Positions 25,801 to 35,228 are shown, numbered from the stretch's first letter. The stretch is 64,000 nt of DNA from Longitalea luteola (GCF_017356035.1 NZ_JAFIQX010000013.1:1-64000), one strand, 5' to 3'. Numbers and translations are program-made. The notes: a model not told the origin generated them from the sequence alone.

Positions 25801-26954
25801 ACGATAATGGAATGGTGCATGTAGGATTGACGTACAACCCGCCTGCAAATAATGAAGGTGACGGGGCTTTTGCTATAGAAGTAAAAGACACGGGCATTGG
25901 AATTCCAGCAGACCAGCACGAAAAGATCTTTGAAAGGTTTTTTCAAACAGATACGCCGGAAAGCATGGTAAACCAGGGAACGGGCATCGGTCTGGCCATT
26001 ACTAAAGAATTCGTAAAACTGCACAATGGGATCATTACCGTAAAAAGCGAACCAGACAAAGGCTCCTGTTTCACCGTGTTATTGCCCGCGAAAACAATAT
26101 ATGAATCATCAACGCGCGTCCTGAACACAGTACTGGCAGAAGAGGCGGAACAGGTAATGCTGGAGGAAAGCCAGAAAAGCGGAAAGAAAAAGACTATTGT
26201 AATTGTCGAAGACAATGAAGATCTGCGTTTTTATTTAAAAGACAATCTGCAGGCACAATACCATATCGTAGAAGCCACGAATGGCAAAGAAGGATGGGAA
26301 AAAATAAAGCAGCTGAATCCCGACCTGGTCGTGAGTGATATTATGATGCCTTTAATGGATGGCGTTGAACTGGCGCGGAAAATCAAAGCCGAAACGCTTA
26401 CAGCGCATATTCCCGTGATTCTGCTAACAGCCATGGGAAGCGAGGACAAACAACTGGAGGGTTTGAAGGCAGGCGTGAATGATTACATTACCAAGCCATT
26501 TACCTTTGAAATACTCGCATCCCGCATCAGGAACCTGCTGGCCCAGCAGAAGCTGCTGCAGAAAAGGTTTCAGAAGCAGATCGAGGTTAACCCGTCGGAA
26601 TTAACAGTAACATCTGTTGATGAAAAATTCCTGCAGCAGGCGCTGGAGGTTGTTGAAAGACACCTCGATGATCCCGAATTTTCTGTGGAAGATTTTAGCC
26701 GGGAGATGTTTATGAACCGGGTCACCCTGTACAGGAAGATCCATTCACTTACCGCCAAATCACCCCTGGAGTTTATCCGGTCTATCCGGCTGAAAAGAGC
26801 TGCACAATTGCTGGAAAAAAGCGGCATGGCGGTGGCCCAGGTTGCTTATGAGGTAGGATTCAATAACCCGAAGCTCTTCACCAAATTTTTTAAAGAAGAG
26901 TTTGGTGTTACGCCCTCGCAATATGTCGCCAGTAAAAAAGATAAAAACGGTTAA
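22869..26954 (+). CDS. hybrid two-component system sensor/regulator (HTCS)
   Basis: A 1361-residue one-protein signalling system spanning the inner membrane. After a signal peptide come two propellers of Reg_prop repeats (IWIGT, LWIGT motifs), a Y_Y_Y domain (about 705-790), and a membrane helix (about 800-820). The kinase has phospho-acceptor His856 in FFTNVSHEFRTPLS and an ATPase domain (NLLSNAFKYT, DTGIGIP, GTGIGLAI). A receiver carries Asp1157 in VVSDIMMPLMDG. An AraC helix-turn-helix pair ends it (VAYEVGFNNPKLFTKFFKEE). The periplasmic propellers would bind a glycan fragment. Three identical-geometry modules upstream of GH5, GH3 and SusC are its likely targets. Confidence 0.95.
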   Translation: MRLLIPIALLFLWLAVFPQSERYKFSKLDIFSGLSHNQVNAILKDSDGFLWFGTLAGLNRYDGYSFKTFSKKYNDSLSLYDNNILSLYQLPGGKIWVMTRSGPSIYNSQTENFDADYNKYLSTLGLPSGSIVRIVKGNNGRYWFLYDNRDLYFYSAVEKRAQRFMFNLPGKITAVQETKDGKLWLLCENGLLQQYDIKENIIVFSSTAVQALNKGNIHNSIFVDSDGDVWLWHYNYGVLLFHPQNNSVRAFNEKTFSSRLPSNLVSEIVQDDEGLIWVAADHGGIVLINKKSNFHTSYLTNDAKDPQTLSHNSITAMYKDNNGIIWLGTYKQGVNYFNGNIIKFPHYYHQSSNPRSLQYDDVNRFVEDKQGNIWIGTNGGGLIWFNRKNNTFKQYLHDPNDPGSLSSNVIVSLCLDHEGILWIGTYFGGLNRFDGKTFTRYRHSEGDTSSLADDKVWEIFEDREQRLWIGTLGGGIDLLDKKTNRFIHYRFKEGDQSLNYISAIAEDRAGNLWIGTVFGIVVFEKNKTAPVFYRQTNNKSSLSNNNVICFLEDSKGRMWIGTREGLNLFDEHTKSFQTFTTTDGLPDNMILNLLEDNRQTFWISTPKGLCNAIPRETENGTRFAIINYDEVNNLQNREFNENAAFKTRRGELIFGGPSGFNIIDPTLIQRSAHRPKVLFTGFHLMNKNIEPGELVNDRVLLKQSISHVQSIDLKYIENVFSIEFTSLDFAHGAREKYAYRMEGFNAEWLYADGNQRRATYTNLSPGRYTFKVKALSRDGLWSDIRTLQINIQPPFWRTPFAYLIYTLMAAGLFLLARRITLERIHMRYEVVQQRREAERAHAMEQLKTKFFTNVSHEFRTPLSLIIAPLDRIIKHTNDEEQKKQLSLVQRNAKRLLNLVNQLLDFRKMEVQEVKLHPSIGDIVRFSKDISQSFMDIAEKKGIQFTFSTNIDSLQIYFDRDKIEKILFNLLSNAFKYTHDNGMVHVGLTYNPPANNEGDGAFAIEVKDTGIGIPADQHEKIFERFFQTDTPESMVNQGTGIGLAITKEFVKLHNGIITVKSEPDKGSCFTVLLPAKTIYESSTRVLNTVLAEEAEQVMLEESQKSGKKKTIVIVEDNEDLRFYLKDNLQAQYHIVEATNGKEGWEKIKQLNPDLVVSDIMMPLMDGVELARKIKAETLTAHIPVILLTAMGSEDKQLEGLKAGVNDYITKPFTFEILASRIRNLLAQQKLLQKRFQKQIEVNPSELTVTSVDEKFLQQALEVVERHLDDPEFSVEDFSREMFMNRVTLYRKIHSLTAKSPLEFIRSIRLKRAAQLLEKSGMAVAQVAYEVGFNNPKLFTKFFKEEFGVTPSQYVASKKDKNG

Positions 26955-26976
26955 GGCACGCTGGTAGAATAGATGT

Positions 26977-27061
26977 GGTGAAAATCAATTTCTTGTAACA
27001 AATCATACCCAATTATGAAACATTCGGCTCCCCTGGTTGAAACAGGGTGGTGATAGTTTTA
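26977..27061 (+). promoter_or_regulatory. shared HTCS-type operator/promoter module, copy B (GH3 unit)
   Basis: Starts GGTGAAAATCA. Half-sites GTAACAAAT (26995-27003) and GAAACATTC (27017-27025) are 22 bases apart; TAGTTTTA (27054-27061) starts 37 bases after the second. Same spacing as copies A and C. The GH3 start is 27 bases downstream of the element. Confidence 0.75.
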
Positions 27062-27087
27062 CAGCTCAATAACCATTTTATTGCTGT

Positions 27088-29307
27088 ATGAAGATTCGAT
27101 CCTTGGCTGCTCCTTTCCGGAGTTCTTCCCGGAACAATGTTTTATTTCTTTCTACCGTCTTTTTATTCATGGCGTATGCAACCGATGCACAACATTCGGC
27201 TAAGGGCGATATGGCCACTGAACAAAAGATCCATGCGCTGATCAGCGAAATGACTTTGCCGGAAAAGGTAAGCCTGCTGCATGGAAATTCGAAGTTTAAT
27301 GTGTCAGGCATAAAAAGACTCGGCATTCCTGAGTGGGCGCTGAGCGACGGGCCACATGGTGTGCGGGCTGAAGTTAACAGGCATGATTGGGCTTATGCCG
27401 GGTGGACAAATGATTTTGCCACCTGTTTTCCGCCCGGAACAGCATTGGCAGCTACCTGGAATCCGGCGTTGGCCTATAAGCAGGGACTGGTGCTTGGTGA
27501 AGAAGCCCGTTTTCGCAAAAAAGATATTTTACTTGGGCCCGGCGTCAACATCATCCGTTCACCATTGTGTGGCCGGAACTTTGAGTACATAAGTGAAGAT
27601 CCTTTGCTTGTTTCAAAAATGGCCGTTGCCTATATCAAAGCGCTGCAATCAAAAGACGTGGCGGCCAGCGTAAAACACTGGCTGGCCAATAACCAGGAAG
27701 AACACCGCGACTCCATTGACGTAACCATGAGCGAAAGGGCTTTACGCGAGATTTATTTACCTGCCTTTAAAGCATCTGTTATGGAAGGTGGCGCCTATAC
27801 GGTGATGGCAGCTTACAACCGGTTCAGAGGCGAGTGGTGCTCAGAAAATAATTATTTGAACCGGGAGATACTTAGAAAAGAGTTTGGATTCAAAGGGGTA
27901 TTAATGACCGATTGGTCTGCTGCCCATACAACGGTAAAAGCGGCTTTAACAGGGCTCGACCTGGAAATGGGCACCGATAAAAAAGATTACAACGAATGGT
28001 ATTTCGCTGATCCTTTAATAAAAGCAGTGGAAGAAGGGAAAGTACCCATGTCGGTAGTTGATGAAAAAGTGGCGAATGTATTGCGCGTCATGTTCAATAC
28101 AAAGATCTTCGATGAAAAGAGACGCGAACAAGGCAGGATGAATACCCCTGAACATCAGCAGGCTGCCTATAATGCAGCTGCCGAGGCGGCGGTGTTGCTG
28201 CAGAATAATGGAAACCTGCTTCCCCTGCATTTTGATAAAATACAATCAATTGCTGTCATAGGTGACAATGCCACCCGTAAACATTGCAGCGGCGGGCTCA
28301 GTTCAGAAGTAAAGGCCCTGTATGAAATTACTCCCCTGCAGGCCCTGCAGCAAAAGTTTGGCGCCCGGGTAAAAATCAATTATGCGCGGGGGTACGAAAA
28401 GCAATCCACATTCAGGGAAGGCAATAACTCAGGCCAGTCCGGTTCATTGAATGTGAACTGGAAACTGATCGATGAGGCGGTAGCAGTGGCCAGGGAATCG
28501 GATGTGGTGCTCATCTTCGGTGGCCTAAACCATGATTTTGATACCGAGTCTGCAGATAAGCAAAATATGGATCTGCCGTACGGCCAGGAGATTTTAATCC
28601 AGGAAGTGGCGAAAGCTAATCCGAAAACAGTGGTCGTTATTATTGCCGGCTCTCCGGTACAACTGGCAGGCATTGTTCATCGCGTGCCAGCTATTGTATG
28701 GTCCTGGTTTGGTGGTATGGAAGCAGGAAATGCCGTGGTGGATGTGCTGAGTGGCAAAATAAATCCTTCTGGTAAGCTTCCGTTCACACTGCCCGTGTCA
28801 CTGGCGCAATCACCTGCCCATGCGCTGGGTAATTTTCCCGGCAGCGATCTGAAAGTGAATTATGAAGAAGATATCCTGGTAGGCTACCGGTGGTTTGATA
28901 CGAAGAAGATCCAGCCGCAGTTCCCTTTTGGTTACGGGCTTTCCTATACGAACTTCTCCATCAGCCAGTTTTCAACTGACAAAACAGGTTATGGAAAAAA
29001 TGAAACTATCCAGGCGAAATTCACCATCAGGAATACGGGAAGCGTTTACGGCGCTGAAGTGGTGCAGTTATACGTAAGCGACCCGCTTTGTTCCGTATTG
29101 CGTCCTGAAAAAGAGTTGAAAGCTTTTCAAAAGATTTTTTTGAAGCCCGGTGAAACAAAGACCGTAGAAATGCCCGTGAAAGTGGCCGATCTGGCATTTT
29201 ATGACGAATCAAAAAAAGCATGGAACACGGAAGCCGGCGATTACATCCTGCAGTTAGGTAATTCATCGCGCACTATTTTTCAAAAGGTAAAAATTTCAGT
29301 TAAGTAA
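27088..29307 (+). CDS. GH3 beta-glycosidase (beta-glucosidase or beta-xylosidase)
   Basis: A 739-residue periplasmic exo-glycosidase. Signal peptide, though with a long basic start (MKIRSLAAPFRSSSRNN) before the hydrophobic core ending TDAQH. GH3 hallmarks: LSDGPHGVRAE, KHWLANNQEEHRDSID, and nucleophile Asp275 in LMTDWSAAH. The second alpha/beta domain and the C-terminal fibronectin-like domain (FTIRNTGSVYGAEVVQLYVS) are present. In a xyloglucan locus it would release glucose from the backbone end after side chains are cut. It opens a four-gene operon: GH3, esterase (12 bases), GH2 (14 bases), GH29 (111 bases). Specificity cannot be read directly. Confidence 0.93.
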   Translation: MKIRSLAAPFRSSSRNNVLFLSTVFLFMAYATDAQHSAKGDMATEQKIHALISEMTLPEKVSLLHGNSKFNVSGIKRLGIPEWALSDGPHGVRAEVNRHDWAYAGWTNDFATCFPPGTALAATWNPALAYKQGLVLGEEARFRKKDILLGPGVNIIRSPLCGRNFEYISEDPLLVSKMAVAYIKALQSKDVAASVKHWLANNQEEHRDSIDVTMSERALREIYLPAFKASVMEGGAYTVMAAYNRFRGEWCSENNYLNREILRKEFGFKGVLMTDWSAAHTTVKAALTGLDLEMGTDKKDYNEWYFADPLIKAVEEGKVPMSVVDEKVANVLRVMFNTKIFDEKRREQGRMNTPEHQQAAYNAAAEAAVLLQNNGNLLPLHFDKIQSIAVIGDNATRKHCSGGLSSEVKALYEITPLQALQQKFGARVKINYARGYEKQSTFREGNNSGQSGSLNVNWKLIDEAVAVARESDVVLIFGGLNHDFDTESADKQNMDLPYGQEILIQEVAKANPKTVVVIIAGSPVQLAGIVHRVPAIVWSWFGGMEAGNAVVDVLSGKINPSGKLPFTLPVSLAQSPAHALGNFPGSDLKVNYEEDILVGYRWFDTKKIQPQFPFGYGLSYTNFSISQFSTDKTGYGKNETIQAKFTIRNTGSVYGAEVVQLYVSDPLCSVLRPEKELKAFQKIFLKPGETKTVEMPVKVADLAFYDESKKAWNTEAGDYILQLGNSSRTIFQKVKISVK

Positions 29308-29319
29308 GATCATCATTCA

Positions 29320-31281
29320 ATGAACACGAATAAGGCAACCCGTATATCATTTTTTATAGGATCCATAATTTTATTCAGCGCTCATTGTTATGCTCAAATC
29401 GGTTTACCAAAAGTATTTGCTGACAGTATGGTGCTGCAAAGAGAGATGGAAATTCCTGTTTGGGGTAAGGCGGCGCCGGGATCACGGATAACGGGTGAGC
29501 TTGGAACGGTGCATACAAGCGCAACAGCCGGCAAAGATGGCAAATGGACGCTTCGTTTTCCGAAGTTTACAGCCGGTGGTCCTTACACGCTCAGGATAGA
29601 GGAAGCGGGAAAACCAAATACCGCCATTGAACTGAAAGGCATACTTATCGGAGATGTATGGCTGGCGTCGGGTCAATCGAATATGGAATGGCAGGTGCAG
29701 CAGGCCGGGGATGCACGCCGGGAAATTGAAAATGCCAATTTTCCCCAAATACGTTTTCTGGTTGTTAAGCAAGACAAAAAATTATCGCCCCAATCGGATA
29801 TCAGGGCCGGTAAATGGAAGATCTGTGATACTGCAACTGTAAAGGAGTTCTCGGCCGTTGCTTATTATTTTGCGCGTAAACTGCACAGTGATCATCATAT
29901 TCCGGTTGGCATAATTCAAAGCACCTGGGGTGGAACGCCGGTGGAGGCGTGGACGAGCCGAGACATGTTGCTTAGATCGTCCATTACCAGGGTACGGACA
30001 CTCAGCAACGATACCCTTGGTTTTGGTCAGGAAGCGCTTGTCGCGGATAGTTTGAACTGGGTACGCATTTGGAATATAGTTTATAATCCGCAGAATAATG
30101 CTGATAAGATCTTTCCGGCTCAGGGCTATAACGATGCTGGCTGGACAAATATTGAAATGCCCAATGTGCTAAGGGATTTCGGAATAGGTCATTATGAAGG
30201 AATGGTCTGGCTGCGAAAAAAGTTATCATTGCCTGAATCCTTTGCGGGAAAAGTGCTGACGCTGAACCTGGGCCATCCGGAGATGAACTATTCTCTGTAT
30301 TTCAATGGGCAGGAGATCTGTAAGAACATCTGGAGTGCCAGCCCCACCCACGTTTATACGATACCGGCATATTTAGTGCAGCGTGGAGAGAATACTATTG
30401 CTGTGCGGGTGGCCATGTTATGGGGCGGTGGCGGTTTGAATCCTCCGGCTGATGACCTTTATATTACCGATGGTGCTTCTACCATCTCTTTAGCCGGGAA
30501 CTGGTTATATAAGAAAGACCTTGAAACGTCTTTTCCGAAAATACGCAATTATCAACATTATCCCTCCGTACTCTTTAATGCAATGATCAACCCGCTTATT
30601 CCTTATTGCATCAAAGGATTTATCTGGTACCAGGGCGAAGCGAACGCAGCAGCGGCTTACAATTATCGAACGTTATTTCCCATGCTGATCAAAGACTGGC
30701 GGCAACGCTGGCAGCAGGGCAATATTCCATTTCTGTTTGTTCAGTTAGCCAATTACATGAAAACAAAGCCGCTTCCTGCGGAAAGTGAATGGGCCGAATT
30801 GCGCGAAGCCCAAACATTGACATTATCACAGGCCAGCACAGGCATGGCCTGCACCATAGATATTGGAGATGCAAATGATATTCATCCAAAAAATAAGCAG
30901 GAGGTGGGCCGCCGGCTGGCATTAATTGCCAATAGAATGGTGTACAAACAAGCCGTCATTGCATCCGGTCCGGCGTATGCAGGTTATCGGAAAGAAGGGG
31001 ACCGTGTCCGCATCCATTTTACCAACGCCGGTTCGGGCCTTTCAACGAAAGATGGAAAAGAAGTAACGGGTTTTGCCATTGCGGGTAAAGACAAAAGATT
31101 TTACTGGGCAAAAGCGATTATTGAAGGAAATCATGTGATCGTTTTTTCCAATGAAGTCACAGAACCGGTAGCCGTGCGTTATGCCTGGGCCGACAATCCT
31201 GAATGTAACCTGGTAAATTCAGAAGGGTTGCCTGCCATTCCGTTCAGAACGGATACATGGAAGGGAATTACTCAGAAATAA
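29320..31281 (+). CDS. sialate O-acetylesterase-family carbohydrate esterase
   Basis: A 653-residue SGNH-type esterase that removes O-acetyl groups from sugars. The signal ends CYAQ. After LPKVFADSMVLQREMEIPVW comes the nucleophile block SGQSNMEW (Ser near 120). An inserted galactose-binding-like domain (about 250-400; LSLPESFAGKVLTLNLGHPE) splits the catalytic fold, which resumes with GFIWYQGEANA and ends with the Asp/His block DANDIHP (His near 522). The family name reflects homology; here acetylated xyloglucan or another acetylated glycan is the likelier substrate, inferred from context. Confidence 0.9.
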   Translation: MNTNKATRISFFIGSIILFSAHCYAQIGLPKVFADSMVLQREMEIPVWGKAAPGSRITGELGTVHTSATAGKDGKWTLRFPKFTAGGPYTLRIEEAGKPNTAIELKGILIGDVWLASGQSNMEWQVQQAGDARREIENANFPQIRFLVVKQDKKLSPQSDIRAGKWKICDTATVKEFSAVAYYFARKLHSDHHIPVGIIQSTWGGTPVEAWTSRDMLLRSSITRVRTLSNDTLGFGQEALVADSLNWVRIWNIVYNPQNNADKIFPAQGYNDAGWTNIEMPNVLRDFGIGHYEGMVWLRKKLSLPESFAGKVLTLNLGHPEMNYSLYFNGQEICKNIWSASPTHVYTIPAYLVQRGENTIAVRVAMLWGGGGLNPPADDLYITDGASTISLAGNWLYKKDLETSFPKIRNYQHYPSVLFNAMINPLIPYCIKGFIWYQGEANAAAAYNYRTLFPMLIKDWRQRWQQGNIPFLFVQLANYMKTKPLPAESEWAELREAQTLTLSQASTGMACTIDIGDANDIHPKNKQEVGRRLALIANRMVYKQAVIASGPAYAGYRKEGDRVRIHFTNAGSGLSTKDGKEVTGFAIAGKDKRFYWAKAIIEGNHVIVFSNEVTEPVAVRYAWADNPECNLVNSEGLPAIPFRTDTWKGITQK

Positions 31282-31295
31282 ATAAGATTTTTAAA

Positions 31296-33098
31296 ATGAA
31301 TAGAAACGAAAAAACGAAACAATGGGTATTGGCACTTTTATTCATTTTTTTTATCGTCGGGATTGTCAGCGCCCAGAACGCAATGACAAACATCCAATCC
31401 AGAAGGTTAACGAGTTTAAATGGCGAATGGAGGGTTCTTATAGACCCCGTTGGTAGTGGTCAATGGCAGCAGGTTTGGTTAGAAAAACAACCGCAAAAGA
31501 AAACTGACTTTTATGAGTATTCGTTTCAAGGCGCCCCCGTATTGAAAGTGCCCGGTGACTTTAATTCCCAGTTGTGTGAATTGACTTATTATGAAGGTAT
31601 AGTCTGGTACAAAAAAGAATTTAATTATACGGTTCAGATGGGAAGGAGGCTGTTTCTCCATTTCGGGGCTATTAATTATTGGGCTGATGTGTATTTGAAC
31701 GGTGAAAAAATAGGAAGCCATGAAGGTGGATTTACGCCTTTTCAGTTGGAGATTACCGGCAAAGTAAAGGCAGGGCCAAATGCCATAATTGTCAAAGTAA
31801 ATAATATGCGTCATAAGACCGGGCTGCCGGGCCTGGGGTACGATTGGTTAAACTATGGTGGCATAACACGTGAAGTTGATTTGATCGAAACCGGCAGCAC
31901 GTATATTGAGGATTATAGCATTCAATTAAAAAAAGGCAGTTTAAATACTGTCTTGGGTTGGGTTCAATTAAATGGAAATCAACCGGTACAAAATATTAAC
32001 ATAAGAATTCCTGAACTAAACATCTGTTATAAAGCAGGGGCTGATAAGGATGGTCTGGCAAACGTGGAATTTTCGTCCACTTTTAAGCTATGGTCTCCTG
32101 ACACTCCTAAACGCTATGAGGTTATAATCGAAAGTGAAACGGATACGGTTGTAGATCATATTGGGTTCAGGTGTATTGAAGTGAAAGGAAGTAAAATAGT
32201 ACTAAACGGAAAGCAGGTCTTTTTGAAAGCGGTAAACATTCACGAAGAAAATCCATTTAAAGGCGCTCGTGCATATTCAGGAAATGATGCTAAATTATTA
32301 CTGAATGCGGCTAAAGAGCTGGGATGTAATCTTGTTCGGCTGGCACACTATCCGCACAATGAGCGTATGGTCAAAGAAGCAGAAACTATGGGCCTGATGG
32401 TATGGAGCGAAATTCCGGTATACCAGCATATTGAATTTGCTGACACTTCGGTTGCACGTAAAATGGAGATAATGCTTAAAGGGATGGTACGCAGGGATAG
32501 AAATCGCTGTGCGATCGTTATTTGGAGCCTGTCCAACGAAACCTATCCGGGAACTCCGGGCCGGGATAAAGCGCTTGTTGAACTTACAAAAAAATGCAAA
32601 GCCATTGATTCTGCAAGATTGATTACGCATGTTATAAACACCCAGCGATACGAACACAATACTTTCCATGTGTGGGATACGCTTCACCGGCATGCTGATA
32701 TTATTTCCATCAATGAATATATTGGATGGTATATTCCCTGGCAGGGTTTGCCTTCGGCCACAAAATGGGAATTGGTCTGCCCCGAAAAACCGGTATTTAT
32801 TGCTGAGTTTGGCGGTGAAGCGTTGTCTGGCAATCAGCAGAAGCCAACGGATGAAGCTGCTTTTTGGACCGAAGCGTACCAGGCAAAAATATATACCAGC
32901 CAAATTGAAATGTTCCATACGGTTCCCAACTTATGCGGAGTATGTCCCTGGCTATTGTTTGACTATCGGTCACCGGGAAGAATGCATCCTGTTTATCAGA
33001 AAGGTTATAACCGGAAAGGGTTGTTGTCCGATAAAGGTGAAAAGAAGAAGGCCTGGTACATAATGAAAGCCTATTATAAAGGCGATGCTCAAAAATAG
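31296..33098 (+). CDS. GH2 beta-galactosidase/beta-glucuronidase family enzyme
   Basis: A 600-residue glycosidase. I use the ATG at 31296, which starts the signal peptide (core LALLFIFFIVGIVSAQ) after the upstream stop; the earlier ATG at 31257 overlaps the esterase gene and adds an odd tail. The order is sugar-binding domain (YYEGIVWYKKEF, FGAINYWADVYLNG), Ig-like domain, then TIM barrel with acid/base Glu415 in WSLSNETYPG and nucleophile Glu504 in FIAEFGGEA. It is shorter than LacZ-type enzymes, like many Bacteroidota GH2. Removal of beta-galactose from xyloglucan side chains would fit. Confidence 0.9.
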   Translation: MNRNEKTKQWVLALLFIFFIVGIVSAQNAMTNIQSRRLTSLNGEWRVLIDPVGSGQWQQVWLEKQPQKKTDFYEYSFQGAPVLKVPGDFNSQLCELTYYEGIVWYKKEFNYTVQMGRRLFLHFGAINYWADVYLNGEKIGSHEGGFTPFQLEITGKVKAGPNAIIVKVNNMRHKTGLPGLGYDWLNYGGITREVDLIETGSTYIEDYSIQLKKGSLNTVLGWVQLNGNQPVQNINIRIPELNICYKAGADKDGLANVEFSSTFKLWSPDTPKRYEVIIESETDTVVDHIGFRCIEVKGSKIVLNGKQVFLKAVNIHEENPFKGARAYSGNDAKLLLNAAKELGCNLVRLAHYPHNERMVKEAETMGLMVWSEIPVYQHIEFADTSVARKMEIMLKGMVRRDRNRCAIVIWSLSNETYPGTPGRDKALVELTKKCKAIDSARLITHVINTQRYEHNTFHVWDTLHRHADIISINEYIGWYIPWQGLPSATKWELVCPEKPVFIAEFGGEALSGNQQKPTDEAAFWTEAYQAKIYTSQIEMFHTVPNLCGVCPWLLFDYRSPGRMHPVYQKGYNRKGLLSDKGEKKKAWYIMKAYYKGDAQK

Positions 33099-33209
33099 CA
33101 CGGTAAGGCCGGGATCCGGTTCGATTAAAAGGAAATTTTCTTTAAACGATCATCCCGGTGCTGTAAGAGAGCAGTATCTTCATTTTTATAAAACGCACAA
33201 CCAGCACAT

Positions 33210-34871
33210 ATGAAAAGAAGAACATTGATAAAAGGAATGGCCGCCACTTTGCCATCATTATGGTTATCGCGGGCATTGGGTAACCAGTTTTTCGAGGACC
33301 CTTTCGGGGGTGAACTTATGGCAAACGGGCCATTCAAACCTACCTGGGAATCGTTGCAGAATTATAAAACACCTGAGTGGTTCCGTGATGCCAAGTTCGG
33401 CATGTGGGCGCACTGGGGGCCACAATGCCAACCTGAAGCGGGCGACTGGTATGCAAGAGGCATGTACCAGGAAGGATCATGGCAATATAAGGTTCATCTG
33501 CAAAAATATGGTCATCCTTCAAAGTTTGGATTTAAAGACGTGATCAACGAATGGAAAGCAGCCAATTGGGATCCGGAAGAATTAGTGCGTTTGTATAAGA
33601 GTGCTGGTGCGCAGTATTTTATGGCCATGGCCAATCACCACGACAATTTTGATCTGTACGATAGCAGGTATCAGAAGCATTGGAACGCCACCAAAATCGG
33701 CCCTAAGAAGGATCTGATTGGTGGTTGGGCAAAAGCAGCCAGAAACAATGGACTTCCGTTTGGCGTGAGTGTTCATGCATCCCACGCATGGCGCTGGTAT
33801 GAAGTAGCGCAACAGGCCGATAAAACAGGCCCGCTTGCAGGTATTCCGTATGACGGAAAACTTACCAGGGCAGATGGCAAAGGAAAATGGTGGGAAGGAT
33901 TAAACCCGCAGGAGTTATATGCACAGGACCATCCTTTGAGCGAGGAGAGTGTAGATGATCATTCCATTCACAAACAATGGAATTGGGGCAATGGAGCTTA
34001 TCCGCCCAGTAAAGCCTACATTGAAAAGTTTTACAATAGAACAATTGATCTCATAAACAAGTATGATCCCGATGTATTGTATTTCGATGATTCGCAATTG
34101 CCTTTATGGCCAGTAAGTGATGCAGGTTTGCGCATTGCAGCTCATTTGTATAATAAAAGCATTAAGGAACATGGGGAACTTCGCGCAGTGATCAATGGAA
34201 AGATTTTGGATGAGAACCAACGCAAGGCCATGGTATGGGACATTGAAAGAGGGCAGGCCAATGAGATCCAGCCGCTTCCCTGGCAAACGGATACCTGCAT
34301 CGGCAACTGGCATTATGATCGTGGATTGTATGAACGCGATGGGTATAAGACCGCAAAGACGGTAATCCAAACCCTGGTAGATATTGTGAGCAAGAATGGC
34401 AATTTAATGTTGAACATACCGGTACGAGGTGACGGAACCATCGATGAAAAAGCAAGAAGAATTGTGGAGGAAACTGGCAAATGGATGAAAGTAAACAGCG
34501 AAAGTATTTATGGTACAAGACCCTGGAAAATATTTGGTGAAGGGCCGGCACAGGAGGCGGCAGCCAAATTGAGTGCACAGGGTTTTAATGAAGGAAAAGG
34601 AAAGCCGTTCACCCATGAAGACATTCGCTATAATACAAAAGGCGATGTACTTTATGCCACTGCCATGGGCTGGCCACGGGACGGGAAGCTTGTTATAAAA
34701 AGCCTGGCAAAGAACAGTCGGCATCTTCCGCAGGAAATTCAAAAAGTGGAATTGTTAACGACAAAGCAATCATTGCCTTTCGAAAGAACGGAAGACGCCT
34801 TGATGGTTACCCTGCCGGAAAGGACTTCGGAGGAGTTGACGTATGCAAATGTTATAAAGGTTCTTACATAG
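33210..34871 (+). CDS. GH29 alpha-L-fucosidase
   Basis: A 553-residue enzyme with a twin-arginine-like start (MKRRTLIKGMAATLPSLWLS). The GH29 hallmark is WFRDAKFGMWAHWGPQCQPE and the nucleophile Asp is one of the pair in VLYFDDSQ (293-294). An early HH block (ANHHDNFDLYDS) and LDIVSKNGNLMLNIPVRGDG close the barrel, followed by a short C-terminal beta domain. It would remove terminal fucose from fucosylated xyloglucan. It closes the GH3 operon and is followed by a strong terminator. The FDD in place of the more usual FDG is a minor variation. Confidence 0.9.
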   Translation: MKRRTLIKGMAATLPSLWLSRALGNQFFEDPFGGELMANGPFKPTWESLQNYKTPEWFRDAKFGMWAHWGPQCQPEAGDWYARGMYQEGSWQYKVHLQKYGHPSKFGFKDVINEWKAANWDPEELVRLYKSAGAQYFMAMANHHDNFDLYDSRYQKHWNATKIGPKKDLIGGWAKAARNNGLPFGVSVHASHAWRWYEVAQQADKTGPLAGIPYDGKLTRADGKGKWWEGLNPQELYAQDHPLSEESVDDHSIHKQWNWGNGAYPPSKAYIEKFYNRTIDLINKYDPDVLYFDDSQLPLWPVSDAGLRIAAHLYNKSIKEHGELRAVINGKILDENQRKAMVWDIERGQANEIQPLPWQTDTCIGNWHYDRGLYERDGYKTAKTVIQTLVDIVSKNGNLMLNIPVRGDGTIDEKARRIVEETGKWMKVNSESIYGTRPWKIFGEGPAQEAAAKLSAQGFNEGKGKPFTHEDIRYNTKGDVLYATAMGWPRDGKLVIKSLAKNSRHLPQEIQKVELLTTKQSLPFERTEDALMVTLPERTSEELTYANVIKVLT

Positions 34872-34906
34872 GCCTGAAAGGGGCTTTTATGAAAAACGGG
34901 CGCTTG

Positions 34907-34948
34907 GCAAACAGGCAGGTCACAAGGGTGGCCTGCCTGTTTGCTTTT
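34907..34948 (+). terminator. intrinsic terminator after GH29
   Basis: A 13-base perfect stem, GCAAACAGGCAGG (34907-34919) and CCTGCCTGTTTGC (34932-34944), followed by TTTT. It separates the GH3-GH29 operon from the SusC promoter. Confidence 0.85.
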
Positions 34949-34973
34949 ACCATCAGGTCTTCGCTTTCCATAC

Positions 34974-35059
34974 TGGTGAAAATCATTTGCTTGCAACATT
35001 TGCTGCCATAATCTGCAACAATCGGGGCCCCTGGGTTGAACAACCGGGCGATAGCTTTA
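34974..35059 (+). promoter_or_regulatory. shared HTCS-type operator/promoter module, copy C (SusC unit)
   Basis: Starts GGTGAAAATCA. Half-sites GCAACATTT (34993-35001) and GCAACAATC (35015-35023) are 22 bases apart; TAGCTTTA (35052-35059) starts 37 bases after the second. Same spacing as copies A and B. The SusC ATG is about 170 bases further on, so this unit has the longest leader of the three. Confidence 0.75.
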
Positions 35060-35228
35060 TGGAACATCGCCGACCGGCAATGAGACTGCTTGGCGTTGCT
35101 GATAAGTCGTGATTTTTATTTGCCGATGCCATTACATTGAACATTTATACCGGCACAGATGGGTAAGCGACCCTAAAGTATGATGGAAAACAGCTAACGA
35201 TTAAATGTTGTCAAGTAAACATTTACAT

